Positions 17,677 through 26,227 of a DNA stretch of 64,000 bases are shown in pieces. The stretch's first letter is position 1. Each line of letters begins with the position of its first letter. This DNA comes from Propionibacterium australiense. GTDB taxonomy: Bacteria; Actinomycetota; Actinomycetes; Propionibacteriales; Propionibacteriaceae. The position numbers and the translations under genes are program-made. The stretch covers positions 1 to 64,000 of the forward strand of contig NZ_RCIV01000004.1 in assembly GCF_003666605.1 (NCBI RefSeq). The letters are read 5' to 3'. The notes under the pieces were generated by a model, which saw nothing but the letters and a program-made list of their open reading frames with translations, searched no databases and was not told the DNA's origin.

Positions 17677-18663
17677 TCAGATGAGCCCGAGTTCGCGCAC
17701 GGCGCCCTGCTCGGTCTGCAGCTCCTCGACGGTCTCGGCGATCTTCTGCTTGCCGAAGTCGTTGATCTCCAGGCCCTGGACGATCTCGTACGCGCCGTCG
17801 GTGACAGTGACGGGGAACGAGGAGATGAGGCCCTCGGGCACGCCGTAGGAGCCGTCGGAGACGACGGACATCGAGACCCAGTCGTTCTCGGGCGTGCCGT
17901 ACACCCAGTCGCGCATGGCCTCGACGGTCGCATTGGCGGCGGAGGCGGCCGAGGAGGCGCCGCGGGCCTTGATGACGGCGCCACCGCGCTTGGCGACGGT
18001 GGGGATGTACTCGTTCTCGTACCAGGCCTGGTCGTTGACCAGGTCGTAGGCGCACCTGCCGCCGACCTTCGCGTTGAACAGGTCGGGGTACTGGGTGTTG
18101 GAGTGGTTGCCCCAAATGGTCATGTTGGTGATCTCGCCGACGTTGACGCCGAGCTTCTTCGCCAGCTGAGTCTTGGCGCGGTTGTGGTCGAGACGGGTCA
18201 GGGCGCTGAACCGCTCGTTCGGGATGTCGGGCGCGTTGTGCATGGCGATGAGCGCGTTGGTGTTGGCCGGGTTGCCGGTGATGAGCACCTTCACGTCGGA
18301 GGCGGCCACCTTGTTGAGGGCGGCGCCCTGCGCGGTGAAGATCTTGCCGTTGGCGCTCAGCAGATCGCTGCGGTCCATGCCCTCCTTGCGGGGCATGGCG
18401 CCGACGAGCATGACCAGGTTGGCGCCGTCGAAGACCTTCTCGGGATCGTCGCCGATCTCGACGCCGGCGAGATTCGGGAATGCGCAGTCGTCCAGCTCCA
18501 TGACGACGCCCTCGAGGCGCGGCAGAGCCGGGGTGATCTCGAGCAGGCGGAGTTCGACCGGTGTGTCGCCGAGCAGCGAGCCGGAGGCGATGCGGAACAA
18601 GAGGCTGTAGCAGATCTGGCCGGCGGCGCCGGTGACGGCCACCTTGACGGGTGTAGTGCTCAA
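17677..18663 (-). CDS. mdh: Malate dehydrogenase
   Basis: Interconverts malate and oxaloacetate with NAD(H). The TTG at 18663 is chosen because GAGGAG lies 6 bases ahead and the resulting 328-residue protein begins [17 protein letters not shown] exactly like its relatives; upstream ATGs would add 6-14 residues. Family landmarks include [21 protein letters not shown], and the catalytic His in [12 protein letters not shown], plus [11 protein letters not shown]. Oddity: the third Gly of the nucleotide-binding loop GxxGxxG is Cys18 (GAAGQIC). A TAGTGT hexamer at 18703-18708 (minus strand) is a candidate -10. Confidence 0.95.
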   Translation of the reverse strand: MSTTPVKVAVTGAAGQICYSLLFRIASGSLLGDTPVELRLLEITPALPRLEGVVMELDDCAFPNLAGVEIGDDPEKVFDGANLVMLVGAMPRKEGMDRSDLLSANGKIFTAQGAALNKVAASDVKVLITGNPANTNALIAMHNAPDIPNERFSALTRLDHNRAKTQLAKKLGVNVGEITNMTIWGNHSNTQYPDLFNAKVGGRCAYDLVNDQAWYENEYIPTVAKRGGAVIKARGASSAASAANATVEAMRDWVYGTPENDWVSMSVVSDGSYGVPEGLISSFPVTVTDGAYEIVQGLEINDFGKQKIAETVEELQTEQGAVRELGLI

Positions 18664-18912
18664 GAGATTCTCCTCGTCCATGAGTAGGTGAGTTAACGCC
18701 GACACTACCGCCTGGAATCCTTCTCATGAACGGCAGGGGGCCGTTCATTCTGCGGCTGCGGCCAGATCGATCTCGTCACCCGTGCGGGTTCGTGTCCCGA
18801 TGCGCCGTCGCCGTGATGCGTACCGCTCCGGCCCAGTGCGTGGTCCAGGGCGACGAGGGGCGGTCCCGTCGGATATCTTCACTTCGACAGAATCCACTCG
18901 GAAGGCGCAGCA

Positions 18913-20127
18913 ATGGGCAAGATCAAGGTCGTGGGCACCGTCGTCGAACTCGACGGCGACGAGATGACCCGTGTCATCTGGCAGTTCATCAAGGATCGCC
19001 TGATCCTGCCGTACCTCGACGTCAACCTCGAGTACTACGACCTGGGCATCACCAGCCGTGACGCCACCGACGACCAGATCACCGTCGACGCGGCCCAGGC
19101 GATCAGGAAGCACGGTGTCGGTGTCAAGTGCGCCACCATCACCCCCGACGAGGCCCGCGTGGCCGAGTTCGGCCTGAAGAAGATGTGGCCCTCGCCCAAT
19201 GGCACGATCCGCAACATCCTGGGCGGCACGATCTTCCGTGAGCCCATCGTAATCTCGAACATCCCGCGGCTGGTGCCCGGCTGGACCAAGCCGATCGTCG
19301 TCGCCAGGCACGCCTTCGGCGACCAGTACAAGGCCACCGACTTCCGTGTACCCGGCGTCGGTCGGCTCACCGTCACCTTCACCCCCGAGGACGACTCCGC
19401 GCCCATCGAGCACGTCGTCTACGACTACCCGGGTCCCGGTGTCGCCCAGGTGCAGTACAACCTGGACGAGTCCATCGAGGGCTTCGCGCGCGCCTGCTTC
19501 AACTACGGTCTGCAGCGCGGCTACCCGGTGTACCTGTCCACCAAGAACACGATCCTCAAGGCCTACGACGGCCGCTTCAAGGACGTCTTCGCCCGCGTCT
19601 TCGACGAGGAGTACAAGGACCGCTTCGCCGCCGCCGGACTGGCCTACGAGCACCGCCTCATCGACGACATGGTCGCCAGCGCCCTCAAGTGGGAGGGCGG
19701 TTACGTGTGGGCCTGCAAGAACTACGACGGCGACGTCCAGTCCGACACCGTCGCCCAGGGCTTCGGCTCCCTCGGCCTCATGACCTCGGTCCTCATGACC
19801 CCGGACGGCCGCACCGTGGAGGCCGAGGCCGCCCACGGCACCGTCACCCGTCACTTCCGCGCCCACCAGCGAGGCGAGGCCACCAGCACCAATCCGATCG
19901 CCTCGATCTTCGCGTGGACCGGCGGGCTGAAGCACCGCGGCGTCCTCGACGGCACCCCCGAGGTCACCGATTTCGCCAGGACCCTCGAGCAGGTCTGCGT
20001 CCAGACCGTCGAGTCCGGGCGGATGACCAAGGACCTGGCGCTGCTCGTCGGCGGGGACCAGCCCTATCTGACCACCGAGCAGTTCCTCGCCGCCCTCGAC
20101 GAGGGCCTTGCCAGGGCAAGGGCCTGA
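18913..20127 (+). CDS. icd: NADP-dependent isocitrate dehydrogenase, eukaryotic-like subfamily
   Basis: Oxidatively decarboxylates isocitrate to 2-oxoglutarate. The 404-residue dimeric-type enzyme has [24 protein letters not shown] (substrate-binding Ser/Asn/Arg), YKATDF, the helix with YDGRFKD, and [12 protein letters not shown]. This is the same subfamily as mitochondrial/cytosolic IDH rather than the E. coli type. GGAAGG about 8 bases before the ATG supports the start. mdh lies divergently upstream, putting two TCA enzymes side by side. A terminator follows. Confidence 0.97.
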   Translation: MGKIKVVGTVVELDGDEMTRVIWQFIKDRLILPYLDVNLEYYDLGITSRDATDDQITVDAAQAIRKHGVGVKCATITPDEARVAEFGLKKMWPSPNGTIRNILGGTIFREPIVISNIPRLVPGWTKPIVVARHAFGDQYKATDFRVPGVGRLTVTFTPEDDSAPIEHVVYDYPGPGVAQVQYNLDESIEGFARACFNYGLQRGYPVYLSTKNTILKAYDGRFKDVFARVFDEEYKDRFAAAGLAYEHRLIDDMVASALKWEGGYVWACKNYDGDVQSDTVAQGFGSLGLMTSVLMTPDGRTVEAEAAHGTVTRHFRAHQRGEATSTNPIASIFAWTGGLKHRGVLDGTPEVTDFARTLEQVCVQTVESGRMTKDLALLVGGDQPYLTTEQFLAALDEGLARARA

Positions 20128-20134
20128 GCCCGGG

Positions 20135-20162
20135 ATCCGCCCTCGACTGCCGGAGGGCGGAT
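20135..20162 (+). terminator. Terminator after icd
   Basis: Perfect 10-bp stem, ATCCGCCCTC (20135-20144) and GAGGGCGGAT (20153-20162), with an 8-base loop, 7 bases after the icd stop. Its last base begins the TATCCT hexamer that appears to drive the next transcript. Confidence 0.7.
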
Positions 20163-20173
20163 ATCCTGAACAC

Positions 20174-20275
20174 GTGAGCCAGCTGCGCACCCGAAGCGCC
20201 TCCCCCGAGGCCGGCCCTGACCCGGAGGGTCACAGTCCGGCTCGCCCTGCCATCGGCCCTGCGGGGGGATGCTGA
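20174..20275 (+). CDS. Possible leaderless 33-residue upstream ORF of the CorC-like gene
   Basis: GTG 20174 is exactly 6 bases after a TATCCT hexamer (20162-20167), the same spacing as at many leaderless genes here. It opens 33 codons (MSQLRTRSASPEAG, ending PAGGC) and stops one base before the ATG of the CorC-like gene. Translation of it could deliver ribosomes to that start. The peptide has no recognised relatives, and its frame differs from the main gene, so it is not an N-terminal extension. Confidence 0.4.
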   Translation: MSQLRTRSASPEAGPDPEGHSPARPAIGPAGGC

Positions 20276-20276
20276 C

Positions 20277-21752
20277 ATGCCGCTGTGGGCGTCGATCGGA
20301 CTCATCCTCCTGCTGTTCTTCATCGGTGGTGTCTTCTCCGCCGCCGAGATGGCTCTCGTCTCCCTGCGCGAGAGCCAGATCACCGCGCTCGCCAGGCGCG
20401 GCAGCCGGGGCCGGGCCGTCGAGCAGCTGACGGGCAATCCCAACCGCTTCCTGTCCGCCGTCCAGATCGGCGTGACGCTGGCCGGCTTCCTGTCCTCGGC
20501 GTTCGGCTCGGACTCGCTCGCGGGGGAGTGGGTGGCCCCGCTGTTCGCGAGCTGGGGCCTCGGCCAGCCCGCCGCCAGGGTGCTGGCCGTCATCGTCGTC
20601 ACCGCACTCATCTCGTTCGGCTCCATCGTCATCAGCGAACTGTTCAGCAAGCGCCTGGCCCTCCAGCGTCCCGAGGCGATCGCCCTGGCCCTGGCGCCCT
20701 TCATCAACGGGATCGCCCGTTTCTTCCGCCCCCTCATCTGGGCGCTGGGTTTCTGCACCAACCTGCTCGTGCGCCTGGCCGGCATGGACCCCGATACCAG
20801 CAAGGAGGCGGTCAGCGACGAGGAGCTCCGCGCCATGCTCATCAACGCGAACTCGCTGGGTGCCGATCAGAAGCACATCGTCGACGAGGTCTTCAGTGCC
20901 GGTGAGCACTCGATCCGCGAGGTCATGGTGCCCCGTACCGAGGTCGAGTTCCTGCCCGGTGACATGACCGTCGAGGATGTCATGGCCAGGGTGCAGAACT
21001 CCCCGCACAGCCGCTATCCGGTCATCGACGGCGCACCCGACAAGGTGCTTGGTTTTCTGCACGTGCGCGATCTGATGGGTCCGGCCGCCAACGCTCCCGG
21101 CACCAGACTGCACCGCATCGTCCGCCCGGTGCTCCGCCTGCCCGAGACCGTGCGCGTGCCGCGGGCCCTGTCCGACATGCGCCGCGCCCACTCCCACCTG
21201 GCCATCGTCCAGGACGAGTACGGCGGCACCGCAGGCATCGTCACTCTCGAGGACCTCGTCGAGGAACTCATCGGTGACATCACCGACGAGTACGACGTCA
21301 TCGACCCCGAGATCCGCCGGCACCGCCTGGACCGCGACATCGACGGCATGACCACACTCGAGGACTTCGCGGACATCACCGGCCATCTGCTGCCCGAGGG
21401 GCCCTACGACACCCTGGCCGGCTACTTCATGGCCCGCTACGGGGCGATCCCGGAGGTCGGCGAGACGATCACCGTCGCCCTCGCACGAGCCGCCGCCGGG
21501 GCCGACGAGAACGTACCGGAGGACCTGGTGCAGATGCGGGTCACCCAGATGGACGGACGCCGCATCGCCTGGCTCAGCGTCCAGGCGCTGCCCGCCGAGG
21601 ACACCCGGATCGGGGAACCCTCCGGCGACCAGGCCGACCGGACCGCCGCCGGCTCGGATCCGGTTGCCCCGGCCTCACAGGCCCGGGAGCGCACCCATCC
21701 GGCCACCGAACCCGAGCACGCCGACGACCGGGCCCCGGGCGTGATGCCGTGA
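20277..21752 (+). CDS. CorC/HlyC-type CNNM-CBS membrane protein
   Basis: A 491-residue member of the hemolysin C/CorC family. Residues about 1-180 form a DUF21/CNNM transmembrane domain (four hydrophobic segments, FSAAEMALVSLRESQ, NPNRFLSAVQIGVTL). Residues about 205-330 hold two CBS modules (VPRTEVEFLP, YPVIDG, EYGGTAGIVTLEDL), then the CorC_HlyC C-terminal domain and a Pro/Asp-rich tail. CNNM proteins move Mg2+ or Na+ or sense adenylates; the transported ion is not clear here. The next gene overlaps its stop as GTGA. Confidence 0.93.
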   Translation: MPLWASIGLILLLFFIGGVFSAAEMALVSLRESQITALARRGSRGRAVEQLTGNPNRFLSAVQIGVTLAGFLSSAFGSDSLAGEWVAPLFASWGLGQPAARVLAVIVVTALISFGSIVISELFSKRLALQRPEAIALALAPFINGIARFFRPLIWALGFCTNLLVRLAGMDPDTSKEAVSDEELRAMLINANSLGADQKHIVDEVFSAGEHSIREVMVPRTEVEFLPGDMTVEDVMARVQNSPHSRYPVIDGAPDKVLGFLHVRDLMGPAANAPGTRLHRIVRPVLRLPETVRVPRALSDMRRAHSHLAIVQDEYGGTAGIVTLEDLVEELIGDITDEYDVIDPEIRRHRLDRDIDGMTTLEDFADITGHLLPEGPYDTLAGYFMARYGAIPEVGETITVALARAAAGADENVPEDLVQMRVTQMDGRRIAWLSVQALPAEDTRIGEPSGDQADRTAAGSDPVAPASQARERTHPATEPEHADDRAPGVMP

Positions 21753-23014
21753 TACTCGACAGGTCAGCTCCCCATGCCGGCGCCTCGGTACGCGCCGCGC
21801 GCGAGGATGCCCGCATCGTTGCCGAGCTGACCGGGCCGGGGGGCATCGGGCTCGTCTCCGCCGTGCTGGCCGCCCGCGGTCACGAGATGGCGGGCGCCAG
21901 GCTCGACCACGTCGACCACGAGCCCGGCAGGGCGCTCACCGTCACCTACCAGGCGCAGATCGCCGGCGGCGAGGGCCGTACCGAACTCGTCGGCATCACC
22001 GCCCGTCCCGGCGGCCCGGCCCCCCAGGACACCGGCGCCCAGATCTTCGAACGCCACGGTCACCGCGTCGCCACCTGGATCTACCCCGACGACCCTGACC
22101 TGCCCGGACTGGCCCGTATCACCCGGGCCGGCTCGGCCATCGGCATCCTGGCCCGGCGCGGGCTGATCCCCGGCGCACCGGACCCGGCGCGGCTGACCAT
22201 CACCGTCGTCAGTTACCGGCCAAGGCGCCGTGCCGTCATCCGCATCGACGTGCTCGGCGGGCCGAGCTACTACGTCAAGGTTCAGGGGCCTGAGCAGCTC
22301 AACCGGACCGTCTCCCGCCTGGAGATCCTCACGCGCGGCGGCCTGCCCGTGCCCAGGATCATGGGGATCACCGCCGACCACCTGCTCATCACGGAGGCCC
22401 TGCCAGGGCGGCCCATGGCGCGCCTGCTCTTCGAGGCGGTGCCGCAGGTGAGCGGCGAGCAGATCGTCGCGCTGCTCGACGCGCTGCCCGGCGAACTCGC
22501 CGCGCTGCCACGACGCGCCGCCTGGGCCGACGCCACGGCCCACTACGCGGGCATCGTCGCGAGCCAGCTGCCCGCCGAGGCCGAACGCCTCGAGGCCATG
22601 ACCGCGGCCATCGTCGGCGGCAGCACCGGTTCCGGCCACGGCGCCGAGGCCACCCACGGGGACTTCCACGAGGGCCAGGTCCATCTGGCGGATGGCCGGA
22701 TCGTCGGGCTCCTCGACGTCGACGCCTGCGGGCCGGGCCAGCGGGTGGACGACCTGGCCTGCCTCATCGCCCACCTGTCGACGGTGCAGCGCATGGACCC
22801 GGTGCAAACGGCCAGGGTGACCGTGCTGCGCAACGACCTCATGACGGTCTTCGACCGCCGCGTCGACCCCGTCCAGCTGCGCCTGCGGGCCGCCGGGGTG
22901 GCCATCTCGCTGGCCACCGGGCCCTATCGCGGCCAGGAGGTCGACTGGCAGGGCCAGACCCGCTACATCCTCGACGCCGCAGAGGCCCTCATCCACGCGG
23001 CCGGAGGCCGCTGA
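21749..23014 (+). CDS. Aminoglycoside phosphotransferase-like protein
   Basis: A 421-residue protein with a weakly conserved N-terminal half and a kinase-like C-terminal half. The catalytic loop is THGDFHEGQ (catalytic Asp, with Gln where Asn is usual) and the metal-binding motif is LLDVDACGPGQ, typical of the APH/choline kinase fold. Such actinobacterial proteins usually phosphorylate small metabolites; the substrate is unknown. It starts at GTG overlapping the CorC-like stop, so the two are co-translated, though no functional link is obvious. Not a sign of drug resistance by itself. Confidence 0.8.
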   Translation: MILDRSAPHAGASVRAAREDARIVAELTGPGGIGLVSAVLAARGHEMAGARLDHVDHEPGRALTVTYQAQIAGGEGRTELVGITARPGGPAPQDTGAQIFERHGHRVATWIYPDDPDLPGLARITRAGSAIGILARRGLIPGAPDPARLTITVVSYRPRRRAVIRIDVLGGPSYYVKVQGPEQLNRTVSRLEILTRGGLPVPRIMGITADHLLITEALPGRPMARLLFEAVPQVSGEQIVALLDALPGELAALPRRAAWADATAHYAGIVASQLPAEAERLEAMTAAIVGGSTGSGHGAEATHGDFHEGQVHLADGRIVGLLDVDACGPGQRVDDLACLIAHLSTVQRMDPVQTARVTVLRNDLMTVFDRRVDPVQLRLRAAGVAISLATGPYRGQEVDWQGQTRYILDAAEALIHAAGGR

Positions 23015-23176
23015 GACGAGCCCGGCCGGTCCCGTCCGGCGGCCGTGTCCCCGTTCGTCACGGAGGCGGCGTCCTGCCGGTGAGCCGCCGTCATGCCGTT
23101 CGCCGCAGCGGTGGTCGTCACCGCGCCACGGTTTCGTCGTCGTGCCACCGGTCTCGCGGCTGAGCCGCCGGACACC

Positions 23177-23214
23177 TTGCCACGGATGTATCACTGTATT
23201 AAGGTAATGACACA
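23177..23214 (+). promoter_or_regulatory. Promoter and candidate operator of the GntR-ABC operon
   Basis: TTGCCA (23177-23182), a 17-base spacer and TAAGGT (23200-23205) form a near-consensus promoter. An imperfect inverted repeat, TGTATCA (23187-23193) and TGACACA (23208-23214), straddles the -10, which is where YtrA-type GntR repressors commonly bind their own promoters. The role as operator is inference. Confidence 0.6.
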
Positions 23215-23258
23215 ACTGGCGCGGGTTTCCCGGGCCATGGGAATGAGCAGGAGGACTC

Positions 23259-23672
23259 GTGCAGGTGGACGACACCCGGCCGATCTGGGTTCAACTGGTC
23301 GAGGAGTTCCGGCGCCGCATCGTCACTGGCCAGTGGGCGCCGGAGTCACGCGTCCCCAGCGTGCGCGAACTAGCCCAGGAGGCCGGGGTCAACCCGAACA
23401 CCGTGCAGCGCGCCCTCGCCGAACTCGACCGCGCCGGTCTCACCGCGACGGAGCGCACCTCGGGGCGCTTCGTCACGGCCGATGCCGGTGTCGTCGAGGC
23501 GATCCGCCGCGAACTCGCCATGGGGGCAGCCCGGGCCTACCGCGACGACGCGTCGGCCGTCGGCCTCGACCTCGACCGGGCCGTCGACCTGCTCACCGAG
23601 TGCTGGCCCGGCGCCTCCGGCGCCGATGCCGGCGACCACGACGACAATCAGGATGACTCCGATGAACACTGA
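23259..23672 (+). CDS. GntR-family repressor, YtrA subfamily
   Basis: A 137-residue regulator. Residues about 8-75 form a GntR winged helix (PIWVQLVEEFRRRIVTGQW, VPSVRELAQEAGVNPNTVQRAL); the rest is a short helical dimerisation segment without a ligand domain, which defines the YtrA type. AGGAGG is 5 bases before the GTG start. It overlaps the ABC ATPase gene, so it probably controls that exporter, as YtrA does in Bacillus. The acidic tail (DHDDNQDDSDEH) is unusual. Confidence 0.9.
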   Translation: MQVDDTRPIWVQLVEEFRRRIVTGQWAPESRVPSVRELAQEAGVNPNTVQRALAELDRAGLTATERTSGRFVTADAGVVEAIRRELAMGAARAYRDDASAVGLDLDRAVDLLTECWPGASGADAGDHDDNQDDSDEH

Positions 23673-24408
23673 CATGACGCACGCACTGGCCATCCCACCG
23701 GCCCCGGACGGTTCACCGCCGCTCGTCCACGTCGCGGGCCTGACCAAGTACTACGGCCGCACCCCGGCACTGTCCGGCCTCGACCTCGACCTGCCCGCCG
23801 GGCGCATCGTCGGCCTGCTGGGCGCCAACGGCTGCGGCAAGACCACCCTCCTCAAGGTGCTGGCCGGTCTGCTCGCCGACTGGACCGGGGAGGTCGCCAT
23901 CGACGGTTCGGCGCCCGGCCCCCGGACGAAGGCGCTCGTGTCCTACCTGGGCGACGCCGAGTTCCTCGACCCGGCCCTCAGGCCCGAGCAGGCGATCGAG
24001 CTCTACGCTCGGTTCTTCGCCGACTTCGACGCCGACAAGGCCCGCGAGACGGTGCGCTTCTTCGGCCTGCCCGCCGACCGCTCGCTCAAGGAGATGTCCC
24101 GGGGCATGGGCCAGAAGCTTCAGATCGCCCTCGTCATGAGCCGGCGCGCCCGCGTCTTCGTGCTCGACGAGCCCATCTCGGGCGTCGACCCGGTGGCCCG
24201 CGAGATCATCCTCGACGGCATCCTGCGCGATTTCGACCCCGACGCCCTCATGCTCATCTCCACCCACCTCATCGCCGACGTCGAGGCGATCGTCGACTCG
24301 GTCGTCCTCATGCGCGAGGGCGCCGTCCTCATGGCAGACGACGCCGATGACCTGCGCGAACGCCACGGCATGAGCCTGGACGCCTTCTTCCGCAAGGAGT
24401 ACCGCTGA
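23662..24408 (+). CDS. ABC transporter ATP-binding protein
   Basis: A 248-residue ATPase. Walker A is GANGCGKT (54-61); the signature is SRGMGQ, where the usual LSGGQ is altered; Walker B is VFVLDEP followed by SGVDP; the switch His is in STHL. The start at 23662 overlaps the GntR gene by 11 bases and has AGGA 8 bases ahead; ATG 23674 is an alternative. It overlaps the permease by one base. The set is YtrA-like, usually linked to cell-wall stress or antibiotic efflux, but the substrate is unknown. Confidence 0.93.
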   Translation: MNTDMTHALAIPPAPDGSPPLVHVAGLTKYYGRTPALSGLDLDLPAGRIVGLLGANGCGKTTLLKVLAGLLADWTGEVAIDGSAPGPRTKALVSYLGDAEFLDPALRPEQAIELYARFFADFDADKARETVRFFGLPADRSLKEMSRGMGQKLQIALVMSRRARVFVLDEPISGVDPVAREIILDGILRDFDPDALMLISTHLIADVEAIVDSVVLMREGAVLMADDADDLRERHGMSLDAFFRKEYR

Positions 24409-25223
24409 TGTTCACCACGCTTCTCGGCCAGGAGTTCCGCTCCCACGGCCGCACCTGTCTCGTCGTCGTCGGACTGGACGTGCTCACCGGCCTGCTCCTC
24501 ACCGGGTTCGGCATGCTCCCGGTCCCCGTCCTCGGCCAGTCCTGCGCGACGCTCGCCATGATCACCTTCGGCGCCCTGCCCGTCCCGGTGCTCTGCTACC
24601 TCGGCTTCGCCTACTGGCAGACGATGTACGGCCGGCGCGGCTACTTCACCTTCGCCCTGCCGGTGCGCGGCCGGCAGATCTTCGCCGCCAAACTCACCCA
24701 CGCCGGCATCTGGACCCTGGCCTGCTTCGTCGTCGTCCCGGCCATGCTGTTCCTGCGGGCCTGGCTGCTCGGCCTGCCCGGCGGCGGCACGGCCGGCGAC
24801 GTGCTGGACACCGTGCGCGGACTGATCGAGGTCACCGGCGCCAGGTTCTTCTGGGCCGGGGTCGCCATCATGATCTTCTCCACGCTGTGTCTTGTCGTCG
24901 AGTGCGCGGCGGTCATGAGCATCGGCGCCCGGTCCCGCTGGAACCGGCTCGGTTTCGGCGCACCGGTCATCGGCCTCGTCCTGCTCGAGCTCGTCAACCA
25001 GGTGCTGTCCGTGCTGAGCACCTTCCTCGTCCCGGTCGGCGTGGACCTGGTGGAACGCCGGATCGTTCACGGCGACATGGCGACGCCCCTGCTCGAGGCG
25101 ATCCGCACGAACGGGGATCCCACCGTCATCGGCATCGGGTCGGTGTTCATACCGTTCCTGCTCGCCGTCATCCTGGCGGTCTGGGCGGTCGACTCGATCG
25201 AGCACCACACCTCGCTGCGCTGA
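24408..25223 (+). CDS. ABC transporter permease
   Basis: A 271-residue membrane protein with six hydrophobic segments and the ABC-2-like motif GRRGYFTFALPVRGRQIF in the first cytoplasmic loop. The start overlaps the ATPase stop as TGATG, so the ATPase and permease are made together. One permease gene is present, so the transporter is probably a homodimer at the membrane level. Confidence 0.9.
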   Translation: MFTTLLGQEFRSHGRTCLVVVGLDVLTGLLLTGFGMLPVPVLGQSCATLAMITFGALPVPVLCYLGFAYWQTMYGRRGYFTFALPVRGRQIFAAKLTHAGIWTLACFVVVPAMLFLRAWLLGLPGGGTAGDVLDTVRGLIEVTGARFFWAGVAIMIFSTLCLVVECAAVMSIGARSRWNRLGFGAPVIGLVLLELVNQVLSVLSTFLVPVGVDLVERRIVHGDMATPLLEAIRTNGDPTVIGIGSVFIPFLLAVILAVWAVDSIEHHTSLR

Positions 25224-25281
25224 CGCCTCGTGCCGTGGCGGCTGCCGACCGCCCTGGGTCGCGCCCGGTGGTCCGGGGCGG

Positions 25282-26154
25282 TCAGCCGGCGACGCTCAGC
25301 CCGGCGGCGGTCCGGTCGGCGACCGCCAGCAGATCGGTGCGTTCGGCGGGGACCGCCGAGAGGTAGAAACTCGCCGTGCCGGCGACCGCGACGACGATGA
25401 TGCGGATCATCGAGGCCTCCGTCGCCAGCTTGTCGCTCTTGATCGACAGCGTGGCGTCGACCTGGGTGGCCGGCACGCCGTCGATGCTGATCGAGGTGGT
25501 CTGATGCTCGGCGATCGCCGCCGTCACGGACTGGTACAAGACGCTGCCGGGCAGGCACGCCAGCATCTCGAGCGCGGTCTCCTCGGTCGTGGTGACCGCT
25601 TCGGGACGCAGCGTGCCGATGGTCTGCTGGGCCACCCAGTTCGGCATGTCGATGCCCAGTCGCGTGTAGTAGGCCCAGCCGGTGTCCGAGTTCGGCACCC
25701 GAGACTCGCGGATCGGCCCGGACCAGCCGTCGGGGACGGGCATCGTCAGCCTGCCGGCGGTGAGCGGCCGGTTGCGCGCCGGTGTCGCGTCGGTGGCGCT
25801 CATCTGGGTGAGGCACAGCCCGCTGGGGGAGGGGCTCGCCGACGGCGAGGGGCTGCTCATCTCGTCCCAGGGCGTGCCCGAGGCCGCGGCCGTGTTCGTG
25901 TCCTCGACGTCCGGGGTACCGCGCCCTCGCCCGAGGAGCACGACGGTGATCACCGCGAGGACCAGCACGGCGATCACGGCGACCACCCATGCGAGGCGCC
26001 GTCCCTGGCCGCCGGGGGATCCGCCGCCGGGCGTGCCCTGCCCGCCCGAGGTCTGCTGGCCCCAGGCGGCGCCGTCCCAGTGCCGCAGGCGCCCGGAGGC
26101 GGGATCGGCCGGGTCGGGGTACCAGCCGGGTGGGGGTGAGCCGGGCGTGGACAT
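25282..26154 (-). CDS. DUF2510-domain membrane-anchored protein
   Basis: A 290-residue protein. The N-terminus is a DUF2510 module (PGWYPDPADP, LRHWDGAAWG), followed by a Gly/Gln-rich linker, one membrane helix (about 54-75), a Ser/Pro spacer, and an outward domain of about 170 residues (MPVPDGWSG onwards). This type-II arrangement is common among actinobacterial envelope proteins. AGGAGG sits ahead of the ATG. The outer domain is not recognised. Confidence 0.8.
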   Translation of the reverse strand: MSTPGSPPPGWYPDPADPASGRLRHWDGAAWGQQTSGGQGTPGGGSPGGQGRRLAWVVAVIAVLVLAVITVVLLGRGRGTPDVEDTNTAAASGTPWDEMSSPSPSASPSPSGLCLTQMSATDATPARNRPLTAGRLTMPVPDGWSGPIRESRVPNSDTGWAYYTRLGIDMPNWVAQQTIGTLRPEAVTTTEETALEMLACLPGSVLYQSVTAAIAEHQTTSISIDGVPATQVDATLSIKSDKLATEASMIRIIVVAVAGTASFYLSAVPAERTDLLAVADRTAAGLSVAG

Positions 26155-26227
26155 GAGGCCTCCTGACGGGCCGATCTGGTGGGGCTGGCCCGATTGTGTC
26201 AGAGAACCGGCCCTTCCGGGCAGGGGC

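Noticed and set aside
21749-23014. Aminoglycoside resistance gene
   Set aside because: The APH-like motifs are general to small-molecule kinases; there is no mobile element nearby and the gene is coupled to a housekeeping membrane protein.
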